From the NCBI GenBank assembly GCA_012729695.1, contig JAAYCP010000093.1, positions 1 to 38,815 on the forward strand: a DNA stretch of 38,815 bases, read 5' to 3'. The notes beneath the pieces were generated by a model that saw nothing but the letters and a program-made list of their open reading frames with translations, was not told where the DNA came from and did not search any database. Both the position numbers and the translations under genes were made by a program. The stretch is from Actinomycetales bacterium (GTDB lineage: Bacteria > Actinomycetota > Actinomycetes > Actinomycetales > Dermatophilaceae). Positions 18,792 to 29,262 of the stretch are shown in pieces. Numbering within the stretch: the first letter of the stretch is position 1; every line of letters starts with the position of its first letter.

Positions 18792-19658
18792 CTAGCGGAA
18801 GATCCGCGGCTGGTACCGCGGGTCGACCTTCTCGGCGACCGCCTTGCGCACGGCCTTGGTGTTCGTCGCGGCGAGCAGGACCACCTGCTCGAGCCGCTCC
18901 CAGCGGAAGGTCCCCCGCGGCCCAGAGGTCCAGGTCCGCTCGAAGACCCGCTTGGTCGCCGCGACCGAGTCGGGCGAGCGCGTCGCGATCCGCTCGAGCA
19001 GTTCGTATGCGGCGCTCACCGGATCCTCGGACGCCTCGGTGGCAAGGCCCAGGCGGACCGCCTCGGCGCCGTCGATGACGTCGCCGGTCATGGTGAGCCG
19101 CTTGGCGACATCGAGGCCGACCTGCTGGGAGAGCGCCTGGACCCCGGACATGTCGGGGATGAGCCCCCACTTCGCCTCGAGCACCGACCACTTGGCGTCG
19201 GGCGTGGTGAACCGGAAGTCGGCGCCGAGCGCGATCTGCAGGCCGCCGCCGAAGCAGTGTCCCTGGACCGCTGCCACCACCGGAACAGGGATGCGCCGCC
19301 AGGCCCAGCACGCCTCCTGGAAGGTGTTCGTGCCCAACCACGGCCGCGGGACGAACGAGCGGGCCACCCGGCCCGGGTCCTTCATGACGGTCCCGAAGTC
19401 GAGACCCGCGCAGAAGCTGCTGCCCTGACCTGTGATGACGATGCCGCGCAGGGACGTGTCCGAGCGCAGCCGGCGTGCCGCCGCGACGAGGCCGTCGAGC
19501 ATGTCGAGGGTGAGGCCGTTGAGCTTGTCGGGCCGGGCCAGCTCGACGCGCGCGATGTCGCCGGTCACCGTCGCGACGACGTGGTCGCCGAAGGTGAGCT
19601 GGTCTCGATGAGCGCCGCTATCGACGGGCGGGAGGGAGGTCTCGGGTGCGGACGACAT
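18792..19658 (-). CDS. Crotonase-fold protein / enoyl-CoA hydratase
   Basis: ARPDKLNGLTLDM, ITGQGSSFCAGLD, AVQGHCFGGGLQIALGADFRF. Start 19658 (MSSAPETS) preferred over 19715, which would place an upstream hairpin in the CDS. Confidence 0.88.
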   Translation of the reverse strand: MSSAPETSLPPVDSGAHRDQLTFGDHVVATVTGDIARVELARPDKLNGLTLDMLDGLVAAARRLRSDTSLRGIVITGQGSSFCAGLDFGTVMKDPGRVARSFVPRPWLGTNTFQEACWAWRRIPVPVVAAVQGHCFGGGLQIALGADFRFTTPDAKWSVLEAKWGLIPDMSGVQALSQQVGLDVAKRLTMTGDVIDGAEAVRLGLATEASEDPVSAAYELLERIATRSPDSVAATKRVFERTWTSGPRGTFRWERLEQVVLLAATNTKAVRKAVAEKVDPRYQPRIFR

Positions 19659-19691
19659 ACCGGTCACGCTACCCAGCCCGGAGACGACGGC

Positions 19692-19730
19692 GGCGCGGGT
19701 CGCCATGTGATCCACATGACGACCCGCGCC
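19692..19730. terminator. Hairpin between antitoxin-like gene and crotonase gene
   Basis: GGCGCGGGTCG ... CGACCCGCGCC arms with inner CATGTG/CACATG; no T-tract. Confidence 0.6.
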
Positions 19731-19767
19731 GTGTTCGGGTCAGAGTGTCCGGGTCAGACAGCCCGGG

Positions 19768-20208
19768 TCAGAGCTTGTCGGTCTCCGAGGCCCAGGGGTT
19801 GGGGTCCTCACCCTGCGAGGGAGCCGCGTCAGCGACGGGGGTCTCCTCGCCGGTGTGGGCGGGGGCTGGGAAGGTGGTCGCGGTGGCCGTGGTGGCTGAG
19901 GCCTCGGTGGACTCGCCCGTGCGGGCCTCGGCGGCCAGCTTGTCGAGGCCGCTGGCGAAGGACGCCTTGGCCTTGCTGACCTTGTCGTGGTACTTCCCCT
20001 CGGTCTTCTCGTCGATGACCGTGGTCGCCTTCTCGATGATCTCGTCGACCTTCTCGCGGTTCTCGGCCAGGAAGGTCCCCGCCTGCTCCTTGACCTGATG
20101 GAAGGCCTTCTCGGCCTGCTCCTTGACCTGGGTGATCTTGGTGTCAAGGTCGAGCTCGTCGATCTTGGCCTTGATCTGCTCGTTGATGTTCTGCTCGCGC
20201 TCGGACAT
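19768..20208 (-). CDS. Rv0909/MT0933 antitoxin-like coiled-coil protein
   Basis: Core VDEIIEKATTVIDEKTEGKYHDKVSKAKASF resembles the MT0933 antitoxin family (VIDKAGEFVDEKTQGKYSDTI...), with extra N-terminal coiled coil and low-complexity tail. Confidence 0.65.
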   Translation of the reverse strand: MSEREQNINEQIKAKIDELDLDTKITQVKEQAEKAFHQVKEQAGTFLAENREKVDEIIEKATTVIDEKTEGKYHDKVSKAKASFASGLDKLAAEARTGESTEASATTATATTFPAPAHTGEETPVADAAPSQGEDPNPWASETDKL

Positions 20209-20371
20209 GTGTGCTCCGCTCGTCGTGATGCTGTGAACGCGATTGCGCCCCTCGTACCCATCCAACCCGTTGTCGAGGCCTCATGTTCCCAGGACCGACC
20301 CTGACCCGCCCCTGAACCGTCCCTGAGTTGCGGGTGCAGGACTGACGGGGCCGCCGCATACGCTGGACGCC

Positions 20372-21166
20372 ATGACCCTGCACATCGGTGCCCACGTCGA
20401 CGGAGCCGACCCCATCACCGCCGCCGAGGCCCGCGGCGCGGGCCTGGCCCAGTTCTTCCTCGGCAACCCGCAGTCCTACAAGGGACCGGTGATCGAGTAT
20501 GCGGCGGGCGCGGCAGCGCTCAAGGCCGCCGCGGAGGCGGCCGGCATCGATCTGTATGTGCACGCCCCCTACCCGATCAACGTCGCCTCGACGAACAACC
20601 GGATCCGCATCCCCGGCCGCAAGCTCCTCCAGCAGCACCTCAACGCTGCGGCGGAGATCGGGGCCAAGGGGGTCGTGGTCCACGGCGGCCATCTCGGCGC
20701 CGACGAGGACGCGGCGATCGGGTTCGACAACTGGCGCAAGTGCATCGACGGACTCGACATGCCCGTGCCGCTGCTCATCGAGAACACCGCGGGCGGCGAC
20801 AACGCCATGGCCCGGCGCCTCGAGGCGATCGACCGGCTCTGGAGCGCGATCGGTCAGGCCTCCGGCGGCGACACCGTCGGGTTCTGCCTCGACACCTGTC
20901 ACGCATGGGCCGGCGGCGCCGATCTCACTGACGTCGTCGAGAAGGTGCGTGCCGTCACGGGCCGCATCGACCTCGTCCACGCCAATGACTCGCGGGACGC
21001 CTTCGACTCGGGAGCGGACCGGCACACGAACATCGGCTCAGGGTTCATCGACGGAGCGGCGCTGGCTGCGGTCGTCCGCGAGGCCGCTGCGCCCGTCGTC
21101 GTCGAGACCCCTGGTGGAGTCGAGGGTCAGGCCGCCGACATCGCCTGGTTGCGCGCCAACGCCTGA
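20372..21166 (+). CDS. nfo: Deoxyribonuclease IV / AP endonuclease
   Basis: IGAHVDGADPITAAEARGAGLAQFFLGNPQSYK, LIENTAGGDNAMA, GFCLDTCHAWAGGADL, HANDSRDAFDSGADRHTNIGSGFI. Confidence 0.92.
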   Translation: MTLHIGAHVDGADPITAAEARGAGLAQFFLGNPQSYKGPVIEYAAGAAALKAAAEAAGIDLYVHAPYPINVASTNNRIRIPGRKLLQQHLNAAAEIGAKGVVVHGGHLGADEDAAIGFDNWRKCIDGLDMPVPLLIENTAGGDNAMARRLEAIDRLWSAIGQASGGDTVGFCLDTCHAWAGGADLTDVVEKVRAVTGRIDLVHANDSRDAFDSGADRHTNIGSGFIDGAALAAVVREAAAPVVVETPGGVEGQAADIAWLRANA

Positions 21167-21205
21167 GTGCGGGCCGCCGCCCTTTCTCTCCCCCGGAGGG
21201 GAGGG

Positions 21206-21259
21206 CGACTTCGCAAGGATCCTTACTGCGGCGGAGACCGAGCTGGTCGTGCGAAGTCG
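21206..21259. other. Inverted repeat enclosing smaller dyads (possible terminator or structured RNA)
   Basis: CGACTTCGCA (21206-21215) / TGCGAAGTCG (21250-21259), inner AAGGATCCTT and GACC-GAGCT-GGTC. Confidence 0.6.
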
Positions 21260-21290
21260 GCCGAGGGTGACCTGCGGGGCGCCGCCCGGG

Positions 21291-22724
<1,434 letters not shown>

Positions 22725-22813
22725 GCCGCACAGGCTACCTGGGCACCTGCGGACGAACTAAACGGGTTCTCCGCACGCGGGGCACCACGAGCCGCACTCT
22801 CCCCGCCGCAGTC

Positions 22814-24310
22814 TCACCACCCGCGCGGCCCATCCGAGCCCGCAGCGTAGGACTGCAGCGGCACCTCGCCCTTCGCCCAGGCCTTGAGGACCGGCTCGAC
22901 GATGCGCCAGCACTCCTCCGCGACGTCACCGCGGACCGAGAGCAGAGGTATGCCGTCGAGGATTCCGGCGAGGATCTCACCGTAGGGTCGGACGTGGCTG
23001 TTCCCGATCACCGCCGAGAGCACGGTGTCCTCGAGCTCGAACATGTCGCCCGCGCCGTTCGTCGTGATGCCGAGCTCGATGGTCTCCGGTGACATCCCGA
23101 GCTTGAGGTAGTTGGGCGTCGCCGTGTTGACCAGTCCTTGGAGGTCGTGCGACACCGGCTTGAAGTGCACATAGATCCCACGGCGCTCCGTCCCGAGCGC
23201 CTTGCCGCTGCGCAGCCGGAAGGGCACCCCCGCCCAGCGCGAGTTCTTGATCTCGACGGTGATCTCGGCGAGGGTCTCGGTGCGCCGGTCCGGGTCCACA
23301 CCCGGCTCGGCGACGTAGTCCGGCACGCGCCGCCGCCCGATCCGGCCGGCCGTGTAGCGCGCCCGGCGAGAGGCCTCCTTCGGGGTACCCATGAGTCGGG
23401 TCGCGCGCAGCACATGGGCCATGAGGTCGCGCAGCTCCACCTCGTCGACGGTGGCCATCTCCTCCATCGCCACGAGCGCCATGACGAGGAGCAGGTGGCT
23501 CTGGATCATGTCCTTGAGGGCGCCGGCCCCGTCGTAGTAGCCCGCACGACCCTCGAGCGCCAGCGTCTCGTCGGCGACGATGTCGACGCGCTCCACGTTG
23601 ACGTTGTTCCACACCGGCTCGAAGATCCGGTTGCCGAAGCGCAGCCCGAGCAGGTTGAGCACCGCGGCCTTGCCGAGGTAGTGGTCGATCCGGAAGGTGC
23701 GCTTCTCCGGCACGATCCGTTCCAGTAGTCGGTTGAACTCCGCCGCACTGGCCTTGTCGGAGCCGAACGGCTTCTCGATCGCGAGCCTGAGACCGCGGGG
23801 CAGACCCTTCATCTCCGCGAGCAGCTCACAGGCCGCGATGGACACCTTCGGCGGCAGGGCGAAGTACAGCACCGAGTCGGGCGGCAGGTCCGACACGAGC
23901 GCCGTCAGACCGGCCTCGTCCATGACGTCGGTCCTGCGGTACTCGGTGCTCGCCAGGATCCGGTCCCTGACGCCCTTGTCCACCTTCGCCGTGGTCAGCG
24001 AGTCCCTGACCCGCTTGCGCCACTCCGTCGCCGTGAAGCTCTCCGTCGCGGCGCCGATGACCCGCACCTGCCGCTCGGGCTCGTTCTTCAGGAGGGTCGC
24101 CAGGCCGGGCAGGAGCAGCCGGGTGGTGAGGTCGCCGCTCGCGCCGAGGATGACGAGGGTATGCGGCGCGGACGAGGTCTTCCTCCGCCTCCGGGCTCTC
24201 CTGGCCGGCTTGGTTGAGGAAGACCTGGCAGACGACGTGGTTGACGGTTTGGCTGATGTCTTTGCCGGCTTCCCTGCCGACGTCCGTGCTGGCTTCGTCG
24301 CGGCGCTCAC
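22814..24310 (-). CDS. zwf: Glucose-6-phosphate 1-dehydrogenase with basic N-terminal tail
   Basis: VILGASGDLTTRLLLPGL, RIDHYLGKAAVLNLLGLRFGN; tail MSAATKPARTSAGKPAKTSAKPSTTSSARSSSTKPARRARRRRKTSS; TAGCCT-N7-GTG upstream supports this start. Confidence 0.92.
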   Translation of the reverse strand: MSAATKPARTSAGKPAKTSAKPSTTSSARSSSTKPARRARRRRKTSSAPHTLVILGASGDLTTRLLLPGLATLLKNEPERQVRVIGAATESFTATEWRKRVRDSLTTAKVDKGVRDRILASTEYRRTDVMDEAGLTALVSDLPPDSVLYFALPPKVSIAACELLAEMKGLPRGLRLAIEKPFGSDKASAAEFNRLLERIVPEKRTFRIDHYLGKAAVLNLLGLRFGNRIFEPVWNNVNVERVDIVADETLALEGRAGYYDGAGALKDMIQSHLLLVMALVAMEEMATVDEVELRDLMAHVLRATRLMGTPKEASRRARYTAGRIGRRRVPDYVAEPGVDPDRRTETLAEITVEIKNSRWAGVPFRLRSGKALGTERRGIYVHFKPVSHDLQGLVNTATPNYLKLGMSPETIELGITTNGAGDMFELEDTVLSAVIGNSHVRPYGEILAGILDGIPLLSVRGDVAEECWRIVEPVLKAWAKGEVPLQSYAAGSDGPRGW

Positions 24311-24344
24311 AGCGCCGAGGCTATCGGTGCTGCAGGGGCGCTGA

Positions 24345-25403
24345 TCAGGTCTCAGCCGCAGGAGGCTGCTCGCGGTTGACGATGACCCGCTCCCTGGGCA
24401 TCACCCGCGGAAGGACGTCCTGCAGGGTGACGATCCCGAGCCGGACCCCACCCTTGGTGACGACAGCGACATGGGTGCGCTGGCGCTGCATCCGGGCCAG
24501 CGCCTCGTAGACCGTCGTACGGGCGTCGAGCACCATGACCCGGCGGATGAAGTTGTCGATCTCCTGGGCCGGGTCGGCGTCCATCGTGTCGCGGACGTGG
24601 ACGACTCCGTTGATCCGGTCTCCGGCCATCGTGAGAATTCGTAGGTGCCCGGAGGCCACGGTTGCGGCCTGGACGTCGGCGACGGTCGCCTCGACAGGAA
24701 CCCAGACGACGTCCTCGTCCGGGATGGTGATCTCCTCGAGGGTGGTCTCGGAGAAGTCCAGCGCGCTGACGACACCGCGGTGATAGCTGGCGGCGAGGGC
24801 CCCGACGCTCGCGGAGTGCTCCACGAGGTGCCGGAGACTCTCAGCGTCCTGGGCCGATGCCACCGCGTCGACGGGGGTGGCTCCGCTCTTGCGGACGAGC
24901 CAGTTCGCGGCGTGGTTGAGGGCCCGCAGGAGCGGACGGTTGATCCACAGGAAGCCGCGCATGGGGAGAGCCAGCGTGATCGCCGTGCGCTCCGGGTGGG
25001 CGAGTGAGAAGGACTTCGGCGCCATCTCCCCGATGACGAGGTGGAGGAAGGTGACGATGACGAGCGCCAGGATGAAGGACCCCGCCGAGGCCCAGGCCAC
25101 GGGCACACCGGTGGCCTCGAGGAGAGGCTCTAGCGCATGGTGAACGGCCGGCTTCGTGACCGCGCCGAGGGCGAGGGTGCACAAGGTGATGCCGAGCTGG
25201 GCTCCCGCGAGGAGGAGGGTCAGGTCCGAGGCGTTGCGTAGGGCTGCCCGTCCCGCCCGCGACGTCAGCGCGGCCTCCTCGAGCCGGTAGCGGCGCGAGG
25301 CCATGAGCGAGAACTCGACCATGACGAAGAACGCCGAGCCGGCGATGAGGGCGACGGTGACGAGGAGGACGCTCACTCGTTGTCCCCCTTGCGTCCCCGC
25401 CAC
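24345..25403 (-). CDS. CNNM/CorC-type (hemolysin family) transporter, DUF21-CBS
   Basis: DUF21 TM domain plus CBS pair (FIRRVMVLDARTTVYEALARMQRQRTHVAVV). Confidence 0.9.
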   Translation of the reverse strand: MAGTQGGQRVSVLLVTVALIAGSAFFVMVEFSLMASRRYRLEEAALTSRAGRAALRNASDLTLLLAGAQLGITLCTLALGAVTKPAVHHALEPLLEATGVPVAWASAGSFILALVIVTFLHLVIGEMAPKSFSLAHPERTAITLALPMRGFLWINRPLLRALNHAANWLVRKSGATPVDAVASAQDAESLRHLVEHSASVGALAASYHRGVVSALDFSETTLEEITIPDEDVVWVPVEATVADVQAATVASGHLRILTMAGDRINGVVHVRDTMDADPAQEIDNFIRRVMVLDARTTVYEALARMQRQRTHVAVVTKGGVRLGIVTLQDVLPRVMPRERVIVNREQPPAAET

Positions 25404-26818
25404 GACCCCTGACCGTTGTCCTCGCCGCGCCGCTCGTCCCCGGACTCAGGGCGTTCCCCGCTCCGCTCCTCCTCGTGCTGGGAGATCCGCACCCGGGACG
25501 GCACGTAGTTCTCGACCTCGAGGATCTCCGCGGTCAACCAGCGGCGGGGCGGCGGACCGAGCTCGAGAAGGTCGTCCGGATCCACCGGCAGGTCGATCTC
25601 GACGCGGTCCCCGACCTCGGGGAGTCCACCGAAGCGCTCGATGACCAGCCCGCCGATCGTCTCCTTCTCGCCCTGCGGGAGCTCGAGGTCGAGCTCCTCC
25701 TCGATCTCGTCGAGGTGCAGGTCCGCCGGCATGATCCAGCCGTCCTCGGTCTCGACGATGACACGGTCCGGCTCCCCGTCGTCGTGCTCGTCCTCGATCT
25801 CACCGACGATCTCCTCGGCGAGGTCCTCGAGGGTGACGATCCCGACGAAGGTCCCGAACTCGTCGACGATGCAGGCCAGTCGGGAACGGCCCTGCATCTC
25901 GCGGGCCGCGTCCGGCAGGGAGGTGACGTCCGAGAGCACGAGCGGCTCGCGGACGTGCTCGCTGATCGGTTCGGTCGAGTCCGGGCTCAGTCTCAGCAGG
26001 TCGACGAGGTGGGCGACGCCGACGATCCGGTCGTCGTCGTCCAGGACGGGGTAGCGGGTGTGGTCGTAGGCCATCAGGTCGCGCACGTGCTCGACCGTGT
26101 CGTGCGCCCGGACGATGTCGACGCGGCTGCGAGGAACCATGGCGTGCTCGACGTCGCGCTGGGGGAAGTCGATGATCCGCTCCAGCAGCTCGGCGAGCTC
26201 CTCGTCGAGCTCACCACGTTCGGCGGACTGGCTGACGACGTGGGCCAGGTCTGAGGCGCTCGCGGCCTGCTCGACGTCGTGGACCGGCTCCTGCCCGAAG
26301 GCGCGCAGGATGAGCTCCGCGGCCTTGTCGAAGATCCAGATGATCGGCCCGAAGACGGTGAGGTAGATCCGCGTGGAGGGTGCGAGCCACCCCGAGACCT
26401 TGTCCGGCTCGGCGATCGCATAGTTCTTCGGATAGAGCTCACCGATGAGCATCTGCACGATCGTCGAGAACACGATCGCGATGACCCCGCCGATGGCCAC
26501 CGAGACCCCTCGGGGGATACCGCCGGACAGGAGCTCTCCGAGCGCGGAGCCGATGAGGGGCTCGGCGACATACCCGACGAGGAGTCCGGTGACCGTGATC
26601 CCGAGCTGGGCGCCAGAGAGCATGAACGATGTGCGCCTGGTGACGGCGAGGACGGACTTCGCCTCCTCCGCCTCCGGGCCGGTACCGGCGGCCTTGGCCT
26701 GCAGCCGGGTGCGGTCGACCGCGAGGAAGGCGAACTCCTGCGCGACGAAGTAGCCCGTCGCCACGGTGATGAGGAAGACGACCAGGACGCCGACGATGAT
26801 CGACGAAGCGATGCTCAT
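25373..26818 (-). CDS. CNNM/CorC-type (hemolysin family) transporter, DUF21-CBS-CorC_HlyC
   Basis: DUF21 domain, CBS (MVPRSRVDIVRAHDTVEHVRDLM...), IVDEFGTFVGIVTLEDLAEEIVGEIEDEHD, C-terminal CorC_HlyC domain. Confidence 0.92.
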   Translation of the reverse strand: MSIASSIIVGVLVVFLITVATGYFVAQEFAFLAVDRTRLQAKAAGTGPEAEEAKSVLAVTRRTSFMLSGAQLGITVTGLLVGYVAEPLIGSALGELLSGGIPRGVSVAIGGVIAIVFSTIVQMLIGELYPKNYAIAEPDKVSGWLAPSTRIYLTVFGPIIWIFDKAAELILRAFGQEPVHDVEQAASASDLAHVVSQSAERGELDEELAELLERIIDFPQRDVEHAMVPRSRVDIVRAHDTVEHVRDLMAYDHTRYPVLDDDDRIVGVAHLVDLLRLSPDSTEPISEHVREPLVLSDVTSLPDAAREMQGRSRLACIVDEFGTFVGIVTLEDLAEEIVGEIEDEHDDGEPDRVIVETEDGWIMPADLHLDEIEEELDLELPQGEKETIGGLVIERFGGLPEVGDRVEIDLPVDPDDLLELGPPPRRWLTAEILEVENYVPSRVRISQHEEERSGERPESGDERRGEDNGQGSWRGRKGDNE

Positions 26819-26826
26819 CTGGGTGC

Positions 26827-27252
26827 TCAGGCCACCTCGGGGTCAAGGGAGATGGCGACGCCCACGCGCTTCTTGTAGCCCGACCAGACCCGCATCAGGA
26901 CGGCCTCCCCGGCGGCGAAGAGGTGGTACCAGGCGCCGTACTTGTTCCCGATCGCGCGCTTGGTGGCGCGCACGTCGTCGGGGTCGTCGAGGATCCGGCC
27001 CGTGCCGACATAGGTCACGGCGTCCGGCTCGACCCGCCCGCGGGCGTCACACTCACGCAGCTCGACCCGCGAGTTCCGGCGCAGCCGCTTGACCTTGAAG
27101 GAGTCCGCCAGGCTGACGAAGACGAGCTCATCGGAGCGAAAGGGCGACCCCGAGAGGGCGGGCGCGATCCAGACCGGGCACGACACGGGGTTCCCGTCGC
27201 GTTTGAAGGTGGTCAGCGAGACGTATCTCGCCGACCCCACGGTATGACCCAC
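26827..27252 (-). CDS. PPOX-class (probable F420-dependent) oxidoreductase
   Basis: YVSLTTFKRDGNPVSCPVWIAP...LVFVSLADSFKVKRLRRNSRVELRECDARGRV; TAGAGT-N7-GTG start. Confidence 0.85.
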   Translation of the reverse strand: MGHTVGSARYVSLTTFKRDGNPVSCPVWIAPALSGSPFRSDELVFVSLADSFKVKRLRRNSRVELRECDARGRVEPDAVTYVGTGRILDDPDDVRATKRAIGNKYGAWYHLFAAGEAVLMRVWSGYKKRVGVAISLDPEVA

Positions 27253-27291
27253 GACGCCAACTCTAGAGGGTCGCGGACGCGGACGAATCCC

Positions 27292-28440
27292 TCAGACGAA
27301 GGGAGTGTGGGCGTCGAGCCAGCTGATCCGGCGCAGGTCGTAGGCCCGGCAGGCCGTGCGCAGGTCCGGCCAGACCGTGCCCTCGTTGCGCAGCACGAGA
27401 CCCTCCGGGGTCATCAGTCCGCTCGCGATGAGCGTGACCGGCAGTCCCTTGCGCCCGAGGAGGACGGTCGAGAACTCGACAGCGGACCCCCCGCCGGTGG
27501 TGACGAAGGCGGTCGTCTGGAGCTGCCCGGCGCTCAGACCGTATGCGTAGATCAGCATCCGCCGTTCCCTCGCCAGGTCGACGGCGAGGGTGACGTCGGT
27601 CTGGCTGCCGGTGAACCCCGTGGGGCGGCGCGGTGCGAGCACCCGACGGGTGCTCTTCTGGGCGAAGGCCGTCGCCCCGCTCAGGGTCTCGGTCACGATC
27701 CCGGCGCGCACCGCATACCCCTTGGGCAGGGCGAGCCGGACGCTCAGCCGCTGTGCGCGACCCGCGGCGTGCGGGATGAGCACGACCGGCTCCCGGTGCG
27801 GCTCGAGGAAGGATCGACCGTGCTCGTAGGCCGCCTGCGTCGGGACCGGCTGCGGCGCGACCGGCCGCCGGGGCGCCTGGATGTGCGGGCCGTCGACGTC
27901 GAGGTCGTTGCTCCGGCTGATCTCGGCGAAGCGCTCGCGCAGGAAGCGCGCCTGGATGACGAGAGCGCGCTCGTCGTGCTCGTTCTCCGCACGCTCGATG
28001 TGCTGGGCGACGTCGTAGAGCAGCCGCAGCTGGGTGAGGAGGAGCTCCTGCGCGGGGGTGTGTGGCCCACGCCGCGTCGAGGCGACATAGGCGTCGAGGC
28101 TCTCCGGGACGTACTTGCCGAGGAGATCTCTCAGCGCCGGGCTCATCCTGTCCCCGATCGGTGGGGCGGTGTCCGTAATCGCCCGACCGAGCACGACGGC
28201 CTCGGCGGGTAGCGAGCCGGAGAGGGCGTTGATGCGGGTCACCACCTCGTGTCCGGCCCGGCGCACCGGCGGGCGGGTGGGGTCGCCGTCGCGCAGGTCC
28301 GCGAGCACCTCCTGCCCGGTCCACCCGGTGTAGTCCCGCTCGATCCGCCGCGACGTGATCGTGCGGGCCAGCGACCGCACACCGCCGGCGACCTGGGCCG
28401 CCTGGGCGATCGGTCGCGTGAGCGGATCAGGCAAGGGCAT
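27292..28440 (-). CDS. Uncharacterised protein
   Basis: Long ORF with coding-like composition; start set at MPLPDPLTRP (28440) by TAACCT-N7-ATG and to avoid overlap with idi. No recognised domain. Confidence 0.75.
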   Translation of the reverse strand: MPLPDPLTRPIAQAAQVAGGVRSLARTITSRRIERDYTGWTGQEVLADLRDGDPTRPPVRRAGHEVVTRINALSGSLPAEAVVLGRAITDTAPPIGDRMSPALRDLLGKYVPESLDAYVASTRRGPHTPAQELLLTQLRLLYDVAQHIERAENEHDERALVIQARFLRERFAEISRSNDLDVDGPHIQAPRRPVAPQPVPTQAAYEHGRSFLEPHREPVVLIPHAAGRAQRLSVRLALPKGYAVRAGIVTETLSGATAFAQKSTRRVLAPRRPTGFTGSQTDVTLAVDLARERRMLIYAYGLSAGQLQTTAFVTTGGGSAVEFSTVLLGRKGLPVTLIASGLMTPEGLVLRNEGTVWPDLRTACRAYDLRRISWLDAHTPFV

Positions 28441-28477
28441 GCTCTCTAGGTTAGGTGACCTGTTAGCGTCGCTGTTC
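28441..28477. promoter_or_regulatory. Divergent leaderless-type promoters
   Basis: Minus: TAACCT (28448-28453) N7 ATG 28440. Plus: TAGCGT (28464-28469) N8 GTG 28478. Confidence 0.6.
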
Positions 28478-29170
28478 GTGAGTGAGACGCCGTCGACCGG
28501 CTCGGACGAGCCCCTGGATCCTGCCGCCTCGAGTGCCGCGGCACCGGAGGGCATAGCAGAGGGCGCGTGGGCCGACGCCGAGTGGAACGACGACACCGTC
28601 GTCCTCGTCGACGAGTCGGGCCGGGCGACCGGCACAGGCGCCAAGTCGCAGATCCACCACGAGAGCACCCCGCTGCACCTCGCCTTCTCCTGCTACATCT
28701 TCGACGCGCAGGACCGGTTCCTCGTGACCATGCGTGCGCGCTCCAAGCCGAGCTTCCCCGGCGTCGTCACGAACTCGTGCTGCGGCCACCCCCGCCCCGG
28801 AGAGGCACTGGCCGAGGCCGCCCGGCGGCGGGCCGGGAGCGAGCTCGGGCTGAAGCTCGATGAGATCTGGCTCGTGCTGCCCGAGTTCCGCTACCGGGCG
28901 ACGTCGGCCAACGGTCTGGTCGAGAACGAGATCTGCCCCGTGTATGCGGCGCGCACCTCCTCCCCCGACCTCGCCCTGGATCGCAGCGAGGTGGAGGAGG
29001 CCGAGTGGGTGCCGTGGCAGGAGTTCGCCGCCTCGGTCCTCTCGGGCGAGCGCGAGGTCTCGCGGTGGTGCGCCGAGCAGGTGCCCCAGCTCACCGCCCT
29101 CGGGAGCACCCCGGCCGACTGGCCGGCAGCCGACGAATCGCGGCTGCCGGCGGCAGCGCGCCAGGCCTGA
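28478..29170 (+). CDS. idi: Isopentenyl-diphosphate delta-isomerase type 1
   Basis: TPLHLAFSCYIFDAQDRFLVTMRARSKPSFPGVVTNSCCGHPRPGE Nudix/IDI motifs. GTG at 28478 chosen; ORF track extends to 28355. Confidence 0.9.
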   Translation: MSETPSTGSDEPLDPAASSAAAPEGIAEGAWADAEWNDDTVVLVDESGRATGTGAKSQIHHESTPLHLAFSCYIFDAQDRFLVTMRARSKPSFPGVVTNSCCGHPRPGEALAEAARRRAGSELGLKLDEIWLVLPEFRYRATSANGLVENEICPVYAARTSSPDLALDRSEVEEAEWVPWQEFAASVLSGEREVSRWCAEQVPQLTALGSTPADWPAADESRLPAAARQA

Positions 29171-29262
29171 GCCCGCCTGAGCCACACTCTGGCGCAGCCG
29201 CCCGTAACGGGCCGAGCGCACCCGCGCCACGCATACCCGGGAAGCCTGAGATCCCTTGGGAA

